From contig LFTP01000213.1 of the NCBI GenBank assembly GCA_001513395.1, positions 1-20,183 of the forward strand: a stretch of DNA of 20,183 nt, in the 5' to 3' direction. The number at the start of each line of letters is the position of its first letter. The stretch's first letter is position 1. The translations under genes were made by a program, and so were the position numbers. The stretch is from Clostridia bacterium DTU080. Its GTDB lineage: Bacteria; Bacillota; Limnochordia; DTU080. The notes under the pieces were generated by a model. The model made no database searches, was not told where the DNA came from, and saw only the letters and a list, made by a program, of their open reading frames with translations. Positions 1 to 6,206 of the stretch are shown here, one piece after another.

Positions 1-384
1 CCGCCTGTCGGATGGAGTAACGATCCGTTTGAAGTGATCGAGCACCAGGAGAGTCTGCAGGCTCTCTACACTGGCGGGACCGTGACCCATTTTTGGTCCG
101 AAGATGCTCTGCCCGATCCGCATGCCTGCCGAGAATTCATCCTTAAGGTATGCCGCCACAGCCGATTGCCCTACATAACCTTAACGCCTTCGTTTTCGAT
201 CTGTCCCACACATGGCTACCTGGCTGGCGAGCATTTCATCTGTCCGAAATGCGGCAGCCAGAGCGAAGTATGGTCCCGAGTGGTGGGCTACTACCGGCCC
301 GTATCACAGTACAACTCGGGCAAACAGGGTGAATTCTCAGACCGAGCCTCTTTTGCCATAGCCGGCGGGGTGGATCATCGGTGA
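1..384 (+). CDS. nrdD: Anaerobic (class III) ribonucleoside-triphosphate reductase, C-terminal part
   Basis: The frame is open from the first base, so this is the 3' part of a gene that starts outside the window; 127 residues are visible. NrdD reduces ribonucleotides to deoxyribonucleotides without oxygen, using a glycyl radical. Visible residues 68-84 carry a CPTHGYL segment followed by CPKC, the metal-binding knuckle near the C-terminus of this family. Residues 93-97 (RVVGY) contain the glycine expected to carry the radical, followed by the family's YYRPVSQYNSGKQGEF-type tail. The gene overlaps nrdG by four bases (GTGA), so reductase and activase are probably made together in the cytoplasm. 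A start codon inside the visible part (GTG at 34) is not the true start, because family sequence continues upstream of it. Confidence 0.95.
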   Translation, partial: PPVGWSNDPFEVIEHQESLQALYTGGTVTHFWSEDALPDPHACREFILKVCRHSRLPYITLTPSFSICPTHGYLAGEHFICPKCGSQSEVWSRVVGYYRPVSQYNSGKQGEFSDRASFAIAGGVDHR

Positions 385-1004
385 TTCTGGGCGGTATGAT
401 GGCGCTTTCCTTGCAGGACTATCCCGGTCGGGCGGCCATGATGCTTTTCACCCAAGGATGCAATCTGAGATGCCCCTGGTGCCACAACCCGGGATTGGTA
501 CTGCCGCATCGTTTCGATCCGCCTTTGAGCAATGAGAAGGTCCTTCATCTTCTGCATAAACGAAGATGCATCTTGGGGGCCGTGGTGATCTCGGGCGGCG
601 AGCCCACGATTCAACACGGTCTTGAACCTTTCATTGCCCGGCTCAAAGACCTGGGTTATGCCATAAAGCTGGACAGCAACGGCTGCCGGGTGCAGGTGCT
701 CGAAAGGCTTATGGAACGTGAGCTGATCGATTACATCGCCCTGGACTACAAGCTCCCGTTACGTTTGTATCACACACTTGGGAAAGACGTATCATCACAG
801 GTGGAGGCCAGCTTACGATTGGTGCATACCTGGCCAGTTGAAAAGCGCATGGTCCGCACCACCGTAGTTCCCGCCGTACACACACCTGATATATTAGCCG
901 AGATGGAAGAGGAGCTCGCCCGGATAGGGGGCGCAGCTCCTCCTCACTGGACCAAGAACGAGTTTCGACCAGGTCCGTGTGTGGGTGATGATCCAGCCGG
1001 CTAA
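381..1004 (+). CDS. nrdG: Anaerobic ribonucleotide reductase activating protein (radical SAM)
   Basis: This 207-residue protein is a radical-SAM activase: it cleaves S-adenosylmethionine with a 4Fe-4S cluster to make the glycyl radical on NrdD. The cluster motif is C27-x3-C31-x2-C34 (CNLRCPWC), and SGGEPT at 71-76 is the SAM-binding GGE motif. The start is GTG at 381, whose last two bases lie in the stop of nrdD, with a GGGGTGG stretch just upstream. The opening MALSLQDYPGR resembles the NrdG2/PflA-like subgroup. The C-terminal 25 or so residues (from about 182) are less typical, although FRPG is retained. Function is supported both by motif and by position directly after nrdD. Confidence 0.93.
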   Translation: MILGGMMALSLQDYPGRAAMMLFTQGCNLRCPWCHNPGLVLPHRFDPPLSNEKVLHLLHKRRCILGAVVISGGEPTIQHGLEPFIARLKDLGYAIKLDSNGCRVQVLERLMERELIDYIALDYKLPLRLYHTLGKDVSSQVEASLRLVHTWPVEKRMVRTTVVPAVHTPDILAEMEEELARIGGAAPPHWTKNEFRPGPCVGDDPAG

Positions 1005-1039
1005 AAAAACACAACAGCGACCACCTCTCGGCAGTCGCT
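1003..1039 (-). terminator. Rho-independent terminator of the tRNA-Ser gene
   Basis: Read leftward, an AGCGAC...GTCGCT stem (1016-1021 with 1034-1039) is followed by a T-rich tract ending in seven T residues (A-tract at 1003-1009 on the + strand). It starts only seven bases past the tRNA 3' end, so it is well placed to end tRNA transcription. The last bases of nrdG overlap the T tract. Confidence 0.7.
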
Positions 1040-1045
1040 TAGCCC

Positions 1046-1135
1046 TGGCGGAAGGGGTGGGATTCGAACCCACGGCGGGCGTGAACCCGCGACGGTTTTC
1101 AAGACCGCTCCGTTCGTCCGCTCCGGCACCCTTCC
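1046..1135 (-). tRNA. tRNA-Ser (anticodon UGA)
   Basis: On the minus strand the 90-nt gene folds as a class II tRNA. The acceptor stem is GGAAGGG (1129-1135) paired with CCCTTCC (1050-1056), the discriminator is G, and the CCA end is encoded. The anticodon loop reads CTTGAAA, giving anticodon TGA. A long variable arm (GCGGG/CCCGC type) is present, as expected for serine. The T arm GTGGG-TTCGAAT-CCCAC is intact. It converges on nrdG and lies about 3 kb from the prophage end, so it is not the phage attachment site. Confidence 0.95.
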
Positions 1136-1368
1136 TGAACGCTTGTAGTGTAACATGGCCCGTCAGCAGTGTCAATTTGGCCATGGCGGCGAGGAGCTCA
1201 AAATCTCAGAATTGCGGGCAAGAAACACCTCTCCCCTCTTTCCATGACCAATGATACCGGGCGCTGTTGCTAAGGTAAATCACCGATTGTCATATTTGTG
1301 CAGGGATTACCTTCCTAACTATCGTAGTACTGTTATCGAAAGACACATTTCTTAAAGGAGGGTAATCT

Positions 1369-2022
1369 ATGTCCAGAAAGACAGTCTATCTCGTCCCGAT
1401 CCTCTGTCTGCTTCTCGCCACTGTCGCCTGGGGAGCCGGCGAACCGGTCAACATCCCGAAGATGGCCAAAGCCCCGGCCATAGATGGGGATTTGGCTGAT
1501 TGGGCCGGTATGCCTGGCTACTACGTCAGCTCCGAGTTCTTGTCGACCGGTTCACCTCTGGACGGCGATGATGACCTCAGCTTCTGGTTCATGGCCGGTT
1601 ACGACGATGAGAATCTCTACGTGGCCTACCGAGTCATCGACGACGTTATCGTTATGGAAAGATCCGGAAGCTCGATATGGCAGACGGACTGCGCTGAGCT
1701 GTGGCTGGGTGCGCAGCAATTGGGTATCACCCTGGCATACGGTCAAAACCCCTTCGTCTACAGTTTCATGGGCGGCAGTGCCGCAGGAACCAAGGCAGCG
1801 GTGAAAAAAGTCGCGGGCGGCTACACTATTGAGGTTGCCATACCGAAGGCGGTTGTCGAAGGCCTCATTGGTAAGAAGATGACCAGCGGCACCAGCTTCC
1901 AGTTCTCTTTCGGAGTTGACGATGCTGACACCCCCGGCGGAGACCGCGATTCTCAGATTTACTACCCCAGCGGCTGGGAGTGGAACGTGACCGGAACATA
2001 TGCCACGGCTACTTTCGAATAA
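1369..2022 (+). CDS. Secreted carbohydrate-binding family 9-like (CBM9/DOMON-like) protein
   Basis: This 217-residue protein starts with a clear Sec signal peptide (basic SRK, hydrophobic core to about residue 20, AWG-A cleavage region). A strong AAAGGAGGG at 1355-1362 supports the ATG at 1369. The mature part begins with an INxPKMAKAPAIDGDLADW opening and continues with ENLYVAYRVIDD and TDCAELWLGAQ segments. This is the signature of the CBM9-like beta-sandwich found in exported sugar- or heme-binding proteins (PF06452-type). The domain fills the whole protein; no catalytic domain is attached. It probably acts in the periplasm or at the surface and may bind glycans, but the ligand cannot be read from the sequence. 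It stands alone, with its own terminator. Confidence 0.85.
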   Translation: MSRKTVYLVPILCLLLATVAWGAGEPVNIPKMAKAPAIDGDLADWAGMPGYYVSSEFLSTGSPLDGDDDLSFWFMAGYDDENLYVAYRVIDDVIVMERSGSSIWQTDCAELWLGAQQLGITLAYGQNPFVYSFMGGSAAGTKAAVKKVAGGYTIEVAIPKAVVEGLIGKKMTSGTSFQFSFGVDDADTPGGDRDSQIYYPSGWEWNVTGTYATATFE

Positions 2023-2059
2023 GTCTTGTCTGCTGATCTGATAGGTCTGATACTCATAC

Positions 2060-2102
2060 GGAGCCTAACGGGATAATCGTTAGGCTCCATCTCATCTTTT
2101 TT
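2060..2102 (+). terminator. Rho-independent terminator after the CBM9-like gene
   Basis: A perfect 11-bp stem, GGAGCCTAACG (2060-2070) with CGTTAGGCTCC (2078-2088) and a 7-nt loop, is followed by a T-rich run ending in TTTTTT at 2097-2102. It serves the rightward gene; no A tract lies on its other side, so it does not look bidirectional. Confidence 0.93.
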
Positions 2103-2122
2103 GCAAACACAGACGCTCGGAA

Positions 2123-3217
2123 TCAAAAGGCGTAACTCATGCCTACGGAGGCCGTCGCCCGAGGCAACAGTGTTCCCGGAGCAAACAAGCTGTCTTTTTC
2201 TCCGATAAACACAGCTGCACTGACGACCAGATCTCTGTTTCCAGGAAGGATGCTCCTGTATGAAGGGCTGATGAACACGCCACCATGCTTCAGATCACAA
2301 AGGGCGACCAGGGCCAAAGATGAAAACTCGTCGAGAGGATAGCCCACTCGCCCGGCCAGAAGACTTGTATGCTCGGTCGAGTCCGATGTCTCCGGAAGCA
2401 ATCCTAACACCGGAAAGACAAGATCTTGGCCAAGACTCAAATACTCCAACTGCACGGTGAGTCGAGTATAATGACTCAGCCGATAACTCCAATCGGCTCC
2501 CGCCACATAGCTGCGGCCATGATCCTTCTCTCCGTCGAAATACACCCCTGCGGCCGCATAGACCCCAACTCGGCCGACATCGCCTTTAAGTGTCAAGCCA
2601 ACTCTCTGGCGAGGTATCACGGCCGAAATCGGCGGTTCTTCGACGTAATTGAGCGTCACATCATATCCTCGCACTCCGAATCTTGTGCGCAGACCCCATT
2701 TCATCTGTTCGATTCCCGAAGAACAACCGGCCGGAAAAGAGGCGGCCAGATCGATTCCCGAATTCCAGTTCAAAGGGAGATAGACCGCTACGGCATCGGT
2801 GAATTTGCTGCTGCGCTCCTCTTCGAGAGCCATCGCTCCCAGCGTGTAATCCACAGGATTTAAAAGTGATCCAAACGACCAGGAAATAGGCTGGCGCCCC
2901 AGAGTGAGACTCACCTTCCCGAGCTTGCGTTTGAGATAAAGCTTTCTTGGGAAATACGATGTCTCTTCAGCGCTCAATATCCCTTGCAGGGGTCTTGTCA
3001 GAAGAAACTCATAGCGCAGCTCATTCCCACCTATGGGAGGCACAAACAGCTCAAGCCGCAGACTCTCTGTCAGCTCACTGTCCCAGGATCCTTGGCTGTC
3101 TAAGAGCAAAGCCCAGTGAATCTTGGCTTCTCCTCCGACATCCAGAGCCGAAGCGGTTGCCGACAAAAGCAGCGGAATCAACAGGACGATGCTGCTCAGT
3201 ATCCGTCGCTTACCCAT
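2123..3217 (-). CDS. Outer-membrane beta-barrel protein
   Basis: This protein of about 364 residues has a signal peptide (KRR, then a long Leu/Ile core, cleavage near SATASA-LD). Many alternating hydrophobic strands follow, and the last residue is Phe (SVGMSYAF), the usual beta-signal of outer-membrane barrels. A GRQPISWSFG segment and overall size resemble DUF1302-like or porin-like barrels; the exact family is uncertain. The ATG at 3217 is chosen because AAAGAGG lies 8 bases upstream. A GTG at 3226 would be in frame but overlaps that ribosome binding site. It follows the LolA-like gene by about 33 bases in the same direction, which suggests one operon with the ABC permease: an envelope-transport set. 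The substrate is unknown. Confidence 0.8.
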   Translation of the reverse strand: MGKRRILSSIVLLIPLLLSATASALDVGGEAKIHWALLLDSQGSWDSELTESLRLELFVPPIGGNELRYEFLLTRPLQGILSAEETSYFPRKLYLKRKLGKVSLTLGRQPISWSFGSLLNPVDYTLGAMALEEERSSKFTDAVAVYLPLNWNSGIDLAASFPAGCSSGIEQMKWGLRTRFGVRGYDVTLNYVEEPPISAVIPRQRVGLTLKGDVGRVGVYAAAGVYFDGEKDHGRSYVAGADWSYRLSHYTRLTVQLEYLSLGQDLVFPVLGLLPETSDSTEHTSLLAGRVGYPLDEFSSLALVALCDLKHGGVFISPSYRSILPGNRDLVVSAAVFIGEKDSLFAPGTLLPRATASVGMSYAF

Positions 3218-3250
3218 CGATGACACCTCTTTGTGACGATAAAACGAGGA

Positions 3251-3994
3251 CTACCGCAGTCTTTCCAGTGTAAACGTGTCGGCCGGAATCTCAGGGTTAA
3301 ACTGAATCGATTTTACCCGGAACTCCGTCCGGCTGTTTCGACGCAGCTTGTCCTCCATGACCGACTCCACCGGATACCAACGACCGGCAAACTGCTCAAC
3401 AGACTTCACGGTCACTACCCTGAGCAGTCTGCCGCTACGGGCATAAAGCTCTTCTTTTAACCCCACAAACCGCTCTTTGTCCACCCACGACTTGCGACGG
3501 TAATAGGAGACCTCCTTGCCCTCCATAGCAATTCCCTCCAGGACGTAACACGGGCGACCGTCAAGAGTCTCTTCCCCGAGGATTTTGAAATCGTACAGGT
3601 CAAGCAGCTTGTCGGATTCCATCAGATCCCGGTAGGAAAAATCACTGCCCATCATTCCTTGAGTGAGCATATGCCCTGAGATCTTGACCAGCTCTTCAGC
3701 ATCGGGGAAAAACATCCAAAGCTCGTCGCCGCGCTTGAGAAACTTGGTGCCTCTGTCTCGAGGATTGGTAAACTCGATCAAAGCGTTTTTTTCCTCAACG
3801 TAGGAAATCATGCTCTTGACGTTTGTTCGATTGCCGCTGACGATGACCATTTCAGCCTCCGCAATGGCCGTGGATATGTGCTCATTGCTATCACGGCGTA
3901 GAATGATCTCCTCAGCCGTCATGGCACAGACGGCGACAGAAGTGATCAGCGAACAGAATAGAACCCAAAAAAGGAGTCCGCATCTTTTTGTCAC
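3251..3994 (-). CDS. LolA-like outer-membrane lipoprotein-sorting protein
   Basis: This is a periplasmic protein of about 247 residues with a signal peptide (TKRCG, then hydrophobic LLFWVLFCSLITSVAV). The mature part has the features of the LolA-like family often annotated 'outer membrane lipoprotein-sorting protein' (PF17131). These include an ISYVEEKNALIEF strand, GTKFLKRGDELWMFFPDAEELVKISGHM, MGSDFSYRDL, and RRKSWVDKERFVGLKEELY. Such proteins have the half-barrel fold that carries lipids or lipoproteins between membranes, and their genes typically follow FtsX/MacB-like permease genes, as here. GTG at 3994 is preferred because AAAGGGTGA lies at normal distance upstream; an in-frame ATG at 4018 has no good ribosome binding site. 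Its normal upstream promoter has probably been separated by the prophage. Confidence 0.85.
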   Translation of the reverse strand: MTKRCGLLFWVLFCSLITSVAVCAMTAEEIILRRDSNEHISTAIAEAEMVIVSGNRTNVKSMISYVEEKNALIEFTNPRDRGTKFLKRGDELWMFFPDAEELVKISGHMLTQGMMGSDFSYRDLMESDKLLDLYDFKILGEETLDGRPCYVLEGIAMEGKEVSYYRRKSWVDKERFVGLKEELYARSGRLLRVVTVKSVEQFAGRWYPVESVMEDKLRRNSRTEFRVKSIQFNPEIPADTFTLERLR

Positions 3995-4064
3995 CACACT
4001 CACCCTTTCACGATACATGTCGCAGGAAGCCTATGACCTCAGCCATGCGTCCATGAGAATCGGC

Positions 4065-4151
4065 TTAAGTCCTTCGCATGGCCTCCGTCGGCTCCAGTTT
4101 GGCCGCCCGGCGCGCCGGAAGCAAAGAGGCCAAAGTGACTGTTACCCGTCG
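4065..4151 (-). pseudogene. 3' fragment of FtsX/MacB-type ABC transporter permease, cut by the prophage
   Basis: On the minus strand the last 28 codons read ...VTVTLASLLPARRAAKLEPTEAMRRT followed by TAA (4065-4067). A hydrophobic stretch, then LLPARRAAKL(D/E)P.EAMR, is the typical C-terminal end of MacB/LolE-like permeases. Recognisable family sequence stops near 4146-4151, where phage-like sequence begins at TG (4152). The frame stays formally open beyond this point but no longer looks like a transmembrane protein. The upstream 5' part is not in the window. This and the neighbouring LolA-like gene point to an original permease, LolA-like, outer-membrane protein operon. Confidence 0.75.
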
Positions 4152-4301
4152 TGTAGAATGAGACAAGGGACATCGTGGGACACACAGGGACAAAACGGGC
4201 CTCCCAGGCTAACTTCGGCCATCGCGGGGCCATCATAACGAGACGCCAGTTAAAATGAGACAGCCGGTGAAACCAGGCTCCAAAGGGCGAGTCGCGGTCA
4301 T

Positions 4302-4374
4302 TTTTAAACGCTGGCGTTAAAGCGATATTTAAGAGCGTTCAAATGCCGCTGTAGAGCCGTTTAAGGCGATTTAA
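4302..4374 (+). promoter_or_regulatory. Cluster of CGTTTAA/CGTTAAA motifs in the left end
   Basis: An AT-rich stretch carries TTTTTAAACGC (4301-4311, motif on the minus strand), GGCGTTAAAGC (4313-4323), AGCGTTCAAAT (4334-4344) and GCCGTTTAAGG (4356-4366). The first two face each other around ACGCTGGCGT. Two of these 11-mers recur side by side at 15073-15095. They look like sites for one DNA-binding protein, but which one is not shown. Confidence 0.35.
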
Positions 4375-4418
4375 AAGGGGTTGGAAACAAGGGTGAAAAG
4401 AGGTGGTAGGAGTTGCGG

Positions 4419-4549
4419 ACTAAGGAACCAGACTAAGGAACCGAACAAATGTACTGTGACAGCCGGTTTATTCCTATGTAAAGCCAATTGCAGGCCCCCG
4501 CCGACTCTTCGCCACTAAGGAACCAAATAACCCCGGTAGTGGGACAGCC
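4419..4549 (+). repeat. ACTAAGGAACC direct repeats and a duplicated block of about 35 bp
   Basis: ACTAAGGAACC occurs exactly at 4419-4429, 4432-4442 and 4514-4524. The second and third copies are each followed, 11-13 bases later, by a TGTGACAGCC or TGGGACAGCC motif. The blocks 4432-4464 and 4514-4549 are therefore diverged copies of one unit. They lie between the phage end and the 3' end of the repressor gene. Confidence 0.7.
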
Positions 4550-4607
4550 CTACTGATCCTCATGCCGAACCTCTGGAGCTGTTTTTGGTACAACCCGGAG
4601 GCCGATT

Positions 4608-5042
4608 TCACGCGCCTTCAGCCGCAGCAGAGTGCTGTTTTTTTGTGTCCGCGAGGTCGGCTAGTTCCGGGAAGGCCCTCTTTAACTGCACCTTCATCCA
4701 TATTCTCGTCTCGTCATCTGCTTCACGGGCCATATCCCAAAGCGCACTCAGCAATATGGCTAAGTCATCGTCATCTTCGAAACCGTCGTCCAGAGAAATG
4801 GGCCTCTGCGATTCGCGATCAGTGTTATCCTCTCCGAGCAGGACCCAATTCAAAGACACGCGACACCTGTGAGCTATGTTCACAAGAAACTCGGGTCCGG
4901 GGAATGACCTACCGCTTTCAACAGAGGCCAGGTTGGCGCGAGTGACCCCAATCAGTGCAGCGAACTCTTCCTGCGTACGGTCTCCGCGCACCAACCGGAC
5001 CCTGTTGCCTACTTCCCTCCTCAATGAATCTGTGTTTTTCAT
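4608..5042 (-). CDS. cI-like phage repressor (XRE-family HTH)
   Basis: This 144-residue protein has an XRE/HTH_3 domain at about residues 10-71 (RVRLVRGDRTQEEFAALIGVTRANLASVESG), followed by an acidic linker (DDGFEDDDD) and a helical C-terminal part. The position is that of the Mu repressor c: leftward, next to the left end and divergent from a Ner-like gene. It should bind operators between 5043 and 5166 to silence early transcription. It lacks a peptidase-like (LexA-type) domain, so induction by self-cleavage is not expected. The ATG at 5042 has only a weak ribosome binding site (GGTTGGTG). Confidence 0.8.
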   Translation of the reverse strand: MKNTDSLRREVGNRVRLVRGDRTQEEFAALIGVTRANLASVESGRSFPGPEFLVNIAHRCRVSLNWVLLGEDNTDRESQRPISLDDGFEDDDDLAILLSALWDMAREADDETRIWMKVQLKRAFPELADLADTKKQHSAAAEGA

Positions 5043-5054
5043 TCACACCAACCC

Positions 5055-5083
5055 TTGATCTTGTGACTCACATACACTACAAT
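5055..5083 (+). promoter_or_regulatory. Early rightward promoter with an operator-like palindrome in its spacer
   Basis: TTGATC (5055-5060) and TACAAT (5078-5083) are separated by exactly 17 bases, a good sigma70-type promoter reading into the Ner-like gene. Within the spacer, TGTGACTCACA (5062-5072) is a perfect palindrome with 5-bp arms, and CTTGT (5060-5064) pairs with ACAAG (5088-5092). Occupation of these sites by the repressor or Ner would block the promoter. No equally good leftward promoter is visible. Confidence 0.6.
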
Positions 5084-5166
5084 ATGGACAAGCACTTGAC
5101 TAAAAACGGACGCACTAGCCCCTGGGTGGCAGCCCGGCGGGCCGGTCCTCGGAGGAGATTAAGGCA

Positions 5167-5364
5167 ATGACCCCTCGGGAGATCCGGGCGGAACTGATTC
5201 TGCGTGGTATCAATCAGCGACAGATTGCGGACCAACTCGGTGTTTCCGAGTCGATCATCTCACACGTGATCAGCGGGCGGCGTCGCAGCGACCGCATCCG
5301 GCGAGCCATCGCCCGGGCGCTGGGCAAGCCCGTTCACCGCGTGTTTCCCGACGAGGTGGCTTAA
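5167..5364 (+). CDS. Ner-like small HTH regulator
   Basis: This 65-residue protein is almost entirely a helix-turn-helix domain: INQRQIADQLGVSESIISHVISGRRRSDRIRRAIARALG, residues 15-53. It is the first rightward gene, divergent from the repressor, where Mu encodes Ner, the early negative regulator. GGAGGAG (5151-5157) lies 9 bases before the ATG. It probably turns down the early and repressor promoters at the divergent control region. The sequence could also be called a generic XRE/Nlp-type protein; the Ner role rests on position. Confidence 0.8.
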   Translation: MTPREIRAELILRGINQRQIADQLGVSESIISHVISGRRRSDRIRRAIARALGKPVHRVFPDEVA

Positions 5365-5474
5365 GCTCCTCTGTTGTCCCCATCTTATACCATCACGGGA
5401 TGGGCGACAACGGCTAAGTTCGACCACAAGTTATCCGTTCCATCGGAAAACGGGCGGCTAAGGAGGGCATCACG

Positions 5475-5963
5475 GTGGCAAAACGCAGGCGGCAAACTTC
5501 CGAGGCATCAGAAAATCAACTCAGCTTGTTTGACGTGTTGGGCGAGATCGCAGCCGGCTCAGAACCAACAGACCCGACCCCAGGGAGCTTCGACATGTCC
5601 TCCGCTGTACGCCAGGGCATTTCCGAAGCGATTCGCCGCTCGGGCATGAAGAGATGGGAGATCGCCGGCCGGATGAGTGAGCTGCTGGGCGTTGAGGTCA
5701 CCGAGTCGATGCTGAATGCGTGGTCGGCCGAGAGCCGCGAAGACCGGCGCTTCCCCGCCGAGTACCTGGCGGCTTTCTGCTATGTCACCGGCGATCTGGT
5801 GATCCTGCGGGAGATCGCCCGCAAGGTCCACTGCTGGCTCCTGGAGTCCGAGGAGGCCGTCATGGCGGAGCTTGGCCGCATCAACTGGCAACGTCAGCAG
5901 CTTGCGGCCCGGGAACGCCAAGTCAAGCAGTACCTGGCGGAGATGAAACATGGGAAGAGTTGA
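5475..5963 (+). CDS. Early phage protein of unknown function with a beta-clamp-binding motif
   Basis: This 162-residue protein starts at GTG with AGGAGGG (5461-5467) 7 bases upstream. The N-terminus is basic and unstructured (KRRRQ). It is followed by QLSLF at residues 15-19, which matches the consensus motif by which polymerases and other proteins bind the bacterial beta sliding clamp. Residues 38-120 form a helical region with an HTH-like part (MKRWEIAGRMSELLGVEVTESMLNAW). The end is a coiled-coil segment (NWQRQQLAARERQVKQYL). Proteins of this general kind occur before MuA in Mu-like phages, but I do not recognise a named family. Recruitment to replication forks is an inference from the motif. 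Confidence 0.75.
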   Translation: MAKRRRQTSEASENQLSLFDVLGEIAAGSEPTDPTPGSFDMSSAVRQGISEAIRRSGMKRWEIAGRMSELLGVEVTESMLNAWSAESREDRRFPAEYLAAFCYVTGDLVILREIARKVHCWLLESEEAVMAELGRINWQRQQLAARERQVKQYLAEMKHGKS

Positions 5964-6068
5964 GATGATCGAAGACCGGCGGACTACCTCCTCCATCCTG
6001 AGTGCGGACGACAGGGTGCCTGGCCGGCAGCGGGTGTTTGCACCACCTGCTACCGGGCGGCAAGGTCA

Positions 6069-6090
6069 AAGGCTAAGCGCCTTTAGCCTT
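6069..6090 (-). terminator. Hairpin at the end of the leftward DGSV-repeat gene
   Basis: An 8-bp perfect stem, AAGGCTAA (6069-6076) with TTAGCCTT (6083-6090) and a 6-nt loop, spans the stop codon of the leftward gene. Read leftward it is followed only by a short TTTGACCTTG, so it is a weak terminator or an RNA-stabilising hairpin. Confidence 0.4.
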
Positions 6091-6198
6091 GCCGTAGGCG
6101 GTGGAACCGTCACGCTTGACGGATCCGTCGCGACGAGCGACAGAGCCATCATAGCGGACGGAGCCAGAGTGCTGGACCGAGCCATCATGCTTCAGCAT
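6073..6198 (-). CDS. Leftward small basic protein made of DGSV hexapeptide repeats
   Basis: This 41-residue protein is coded opposite to the early operon. Five consecutive units of the type (H/Y/R)-(D/S)-G-S-(V/T)-x, one with an extra residue, are followed by a short Gly/Lys tail. A ribosome binding site GAGGAGGTG (revcomp of 6205-6213) lies at normal distance before the ATG at 6198. Between repeats the codons vary mostly at third positions of this strand (GGC, GGA, GGT for Gly; TCG, TCC, TCT for Ser; GAT, GAC for Asp). This points to selection on the leftward protein rather than on DNA. It has the same direction as the repressor, so it may be expressed in the lysogen. The hexapeptide period suggests a beta-turn or beta-helix-like structure. 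I do not recognise a family; function unknown. Confidence 0.65.
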   Translation of the reverse strand: MLKHDGSVQHSGSVRYDGSVARRDGSVKRDGSTAYGKAKGA

Positions 6199-6206
6199 GG
6201 CAATCA

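Larger units (their letters stand above)
4152..4549 (+). repeat. Left-end cluster of TGnGACA-type sites (candidate transposase-binding sites)
   Basis: Motifs of the form (T/A/C)GNGAC(A) occur at 4156-4165 (GAATGAGACA), 4174-4182 (CGTGGGACA), 4185-4192 (CAGGGACA), 4237-4244 (AACGAGAC), 4253-4265 (AAATGAGACAGCC), 4454-4464 (CTGTGACAGCC) and 4538-4549 (AGTGGGACAGCC). All are on the same strand. Mu ends carry several MuA sites near the terminus, so these are candidates for L1-L3-like sites. This is inferred from position and repetition only. About 450 bases here (4152-4607) hold no convincing gene. Confidence 0.5.

Noticed and set aside
1046..1135. tRNA-Ser as phage attachment site
   Set aside because: The phage is transposase-driven, the tRNA is complete, and 3 kb of host genes lie between it and the phage.
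979..1254. Rightward 91-codon frame over the tRNA
   Set aside because: It is antisense to a clear tRNA-Ser; the GGxGFEPTA-like sequence is the well-known false translation of tRNA genes.
4039..4236. Leftward 65-codon frame across the host-phage junction
   Set aside because: It lies in a different frame from the recognisable permease C-terminus and joins host and phage sequence, so it is accidental.
4152..4270. Remnant of an insertion-sequence end (IS21-like) instead of the phage end
   Set aside because: Repeated GGGACA/TGAGACA motifs could also suit an insertion-sequence terminus. No transposase remains are visible there, and motifs of the same kind continue to 4549 next to the repressor, so the phage end is the simpler reading. 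It is not fully excluded.
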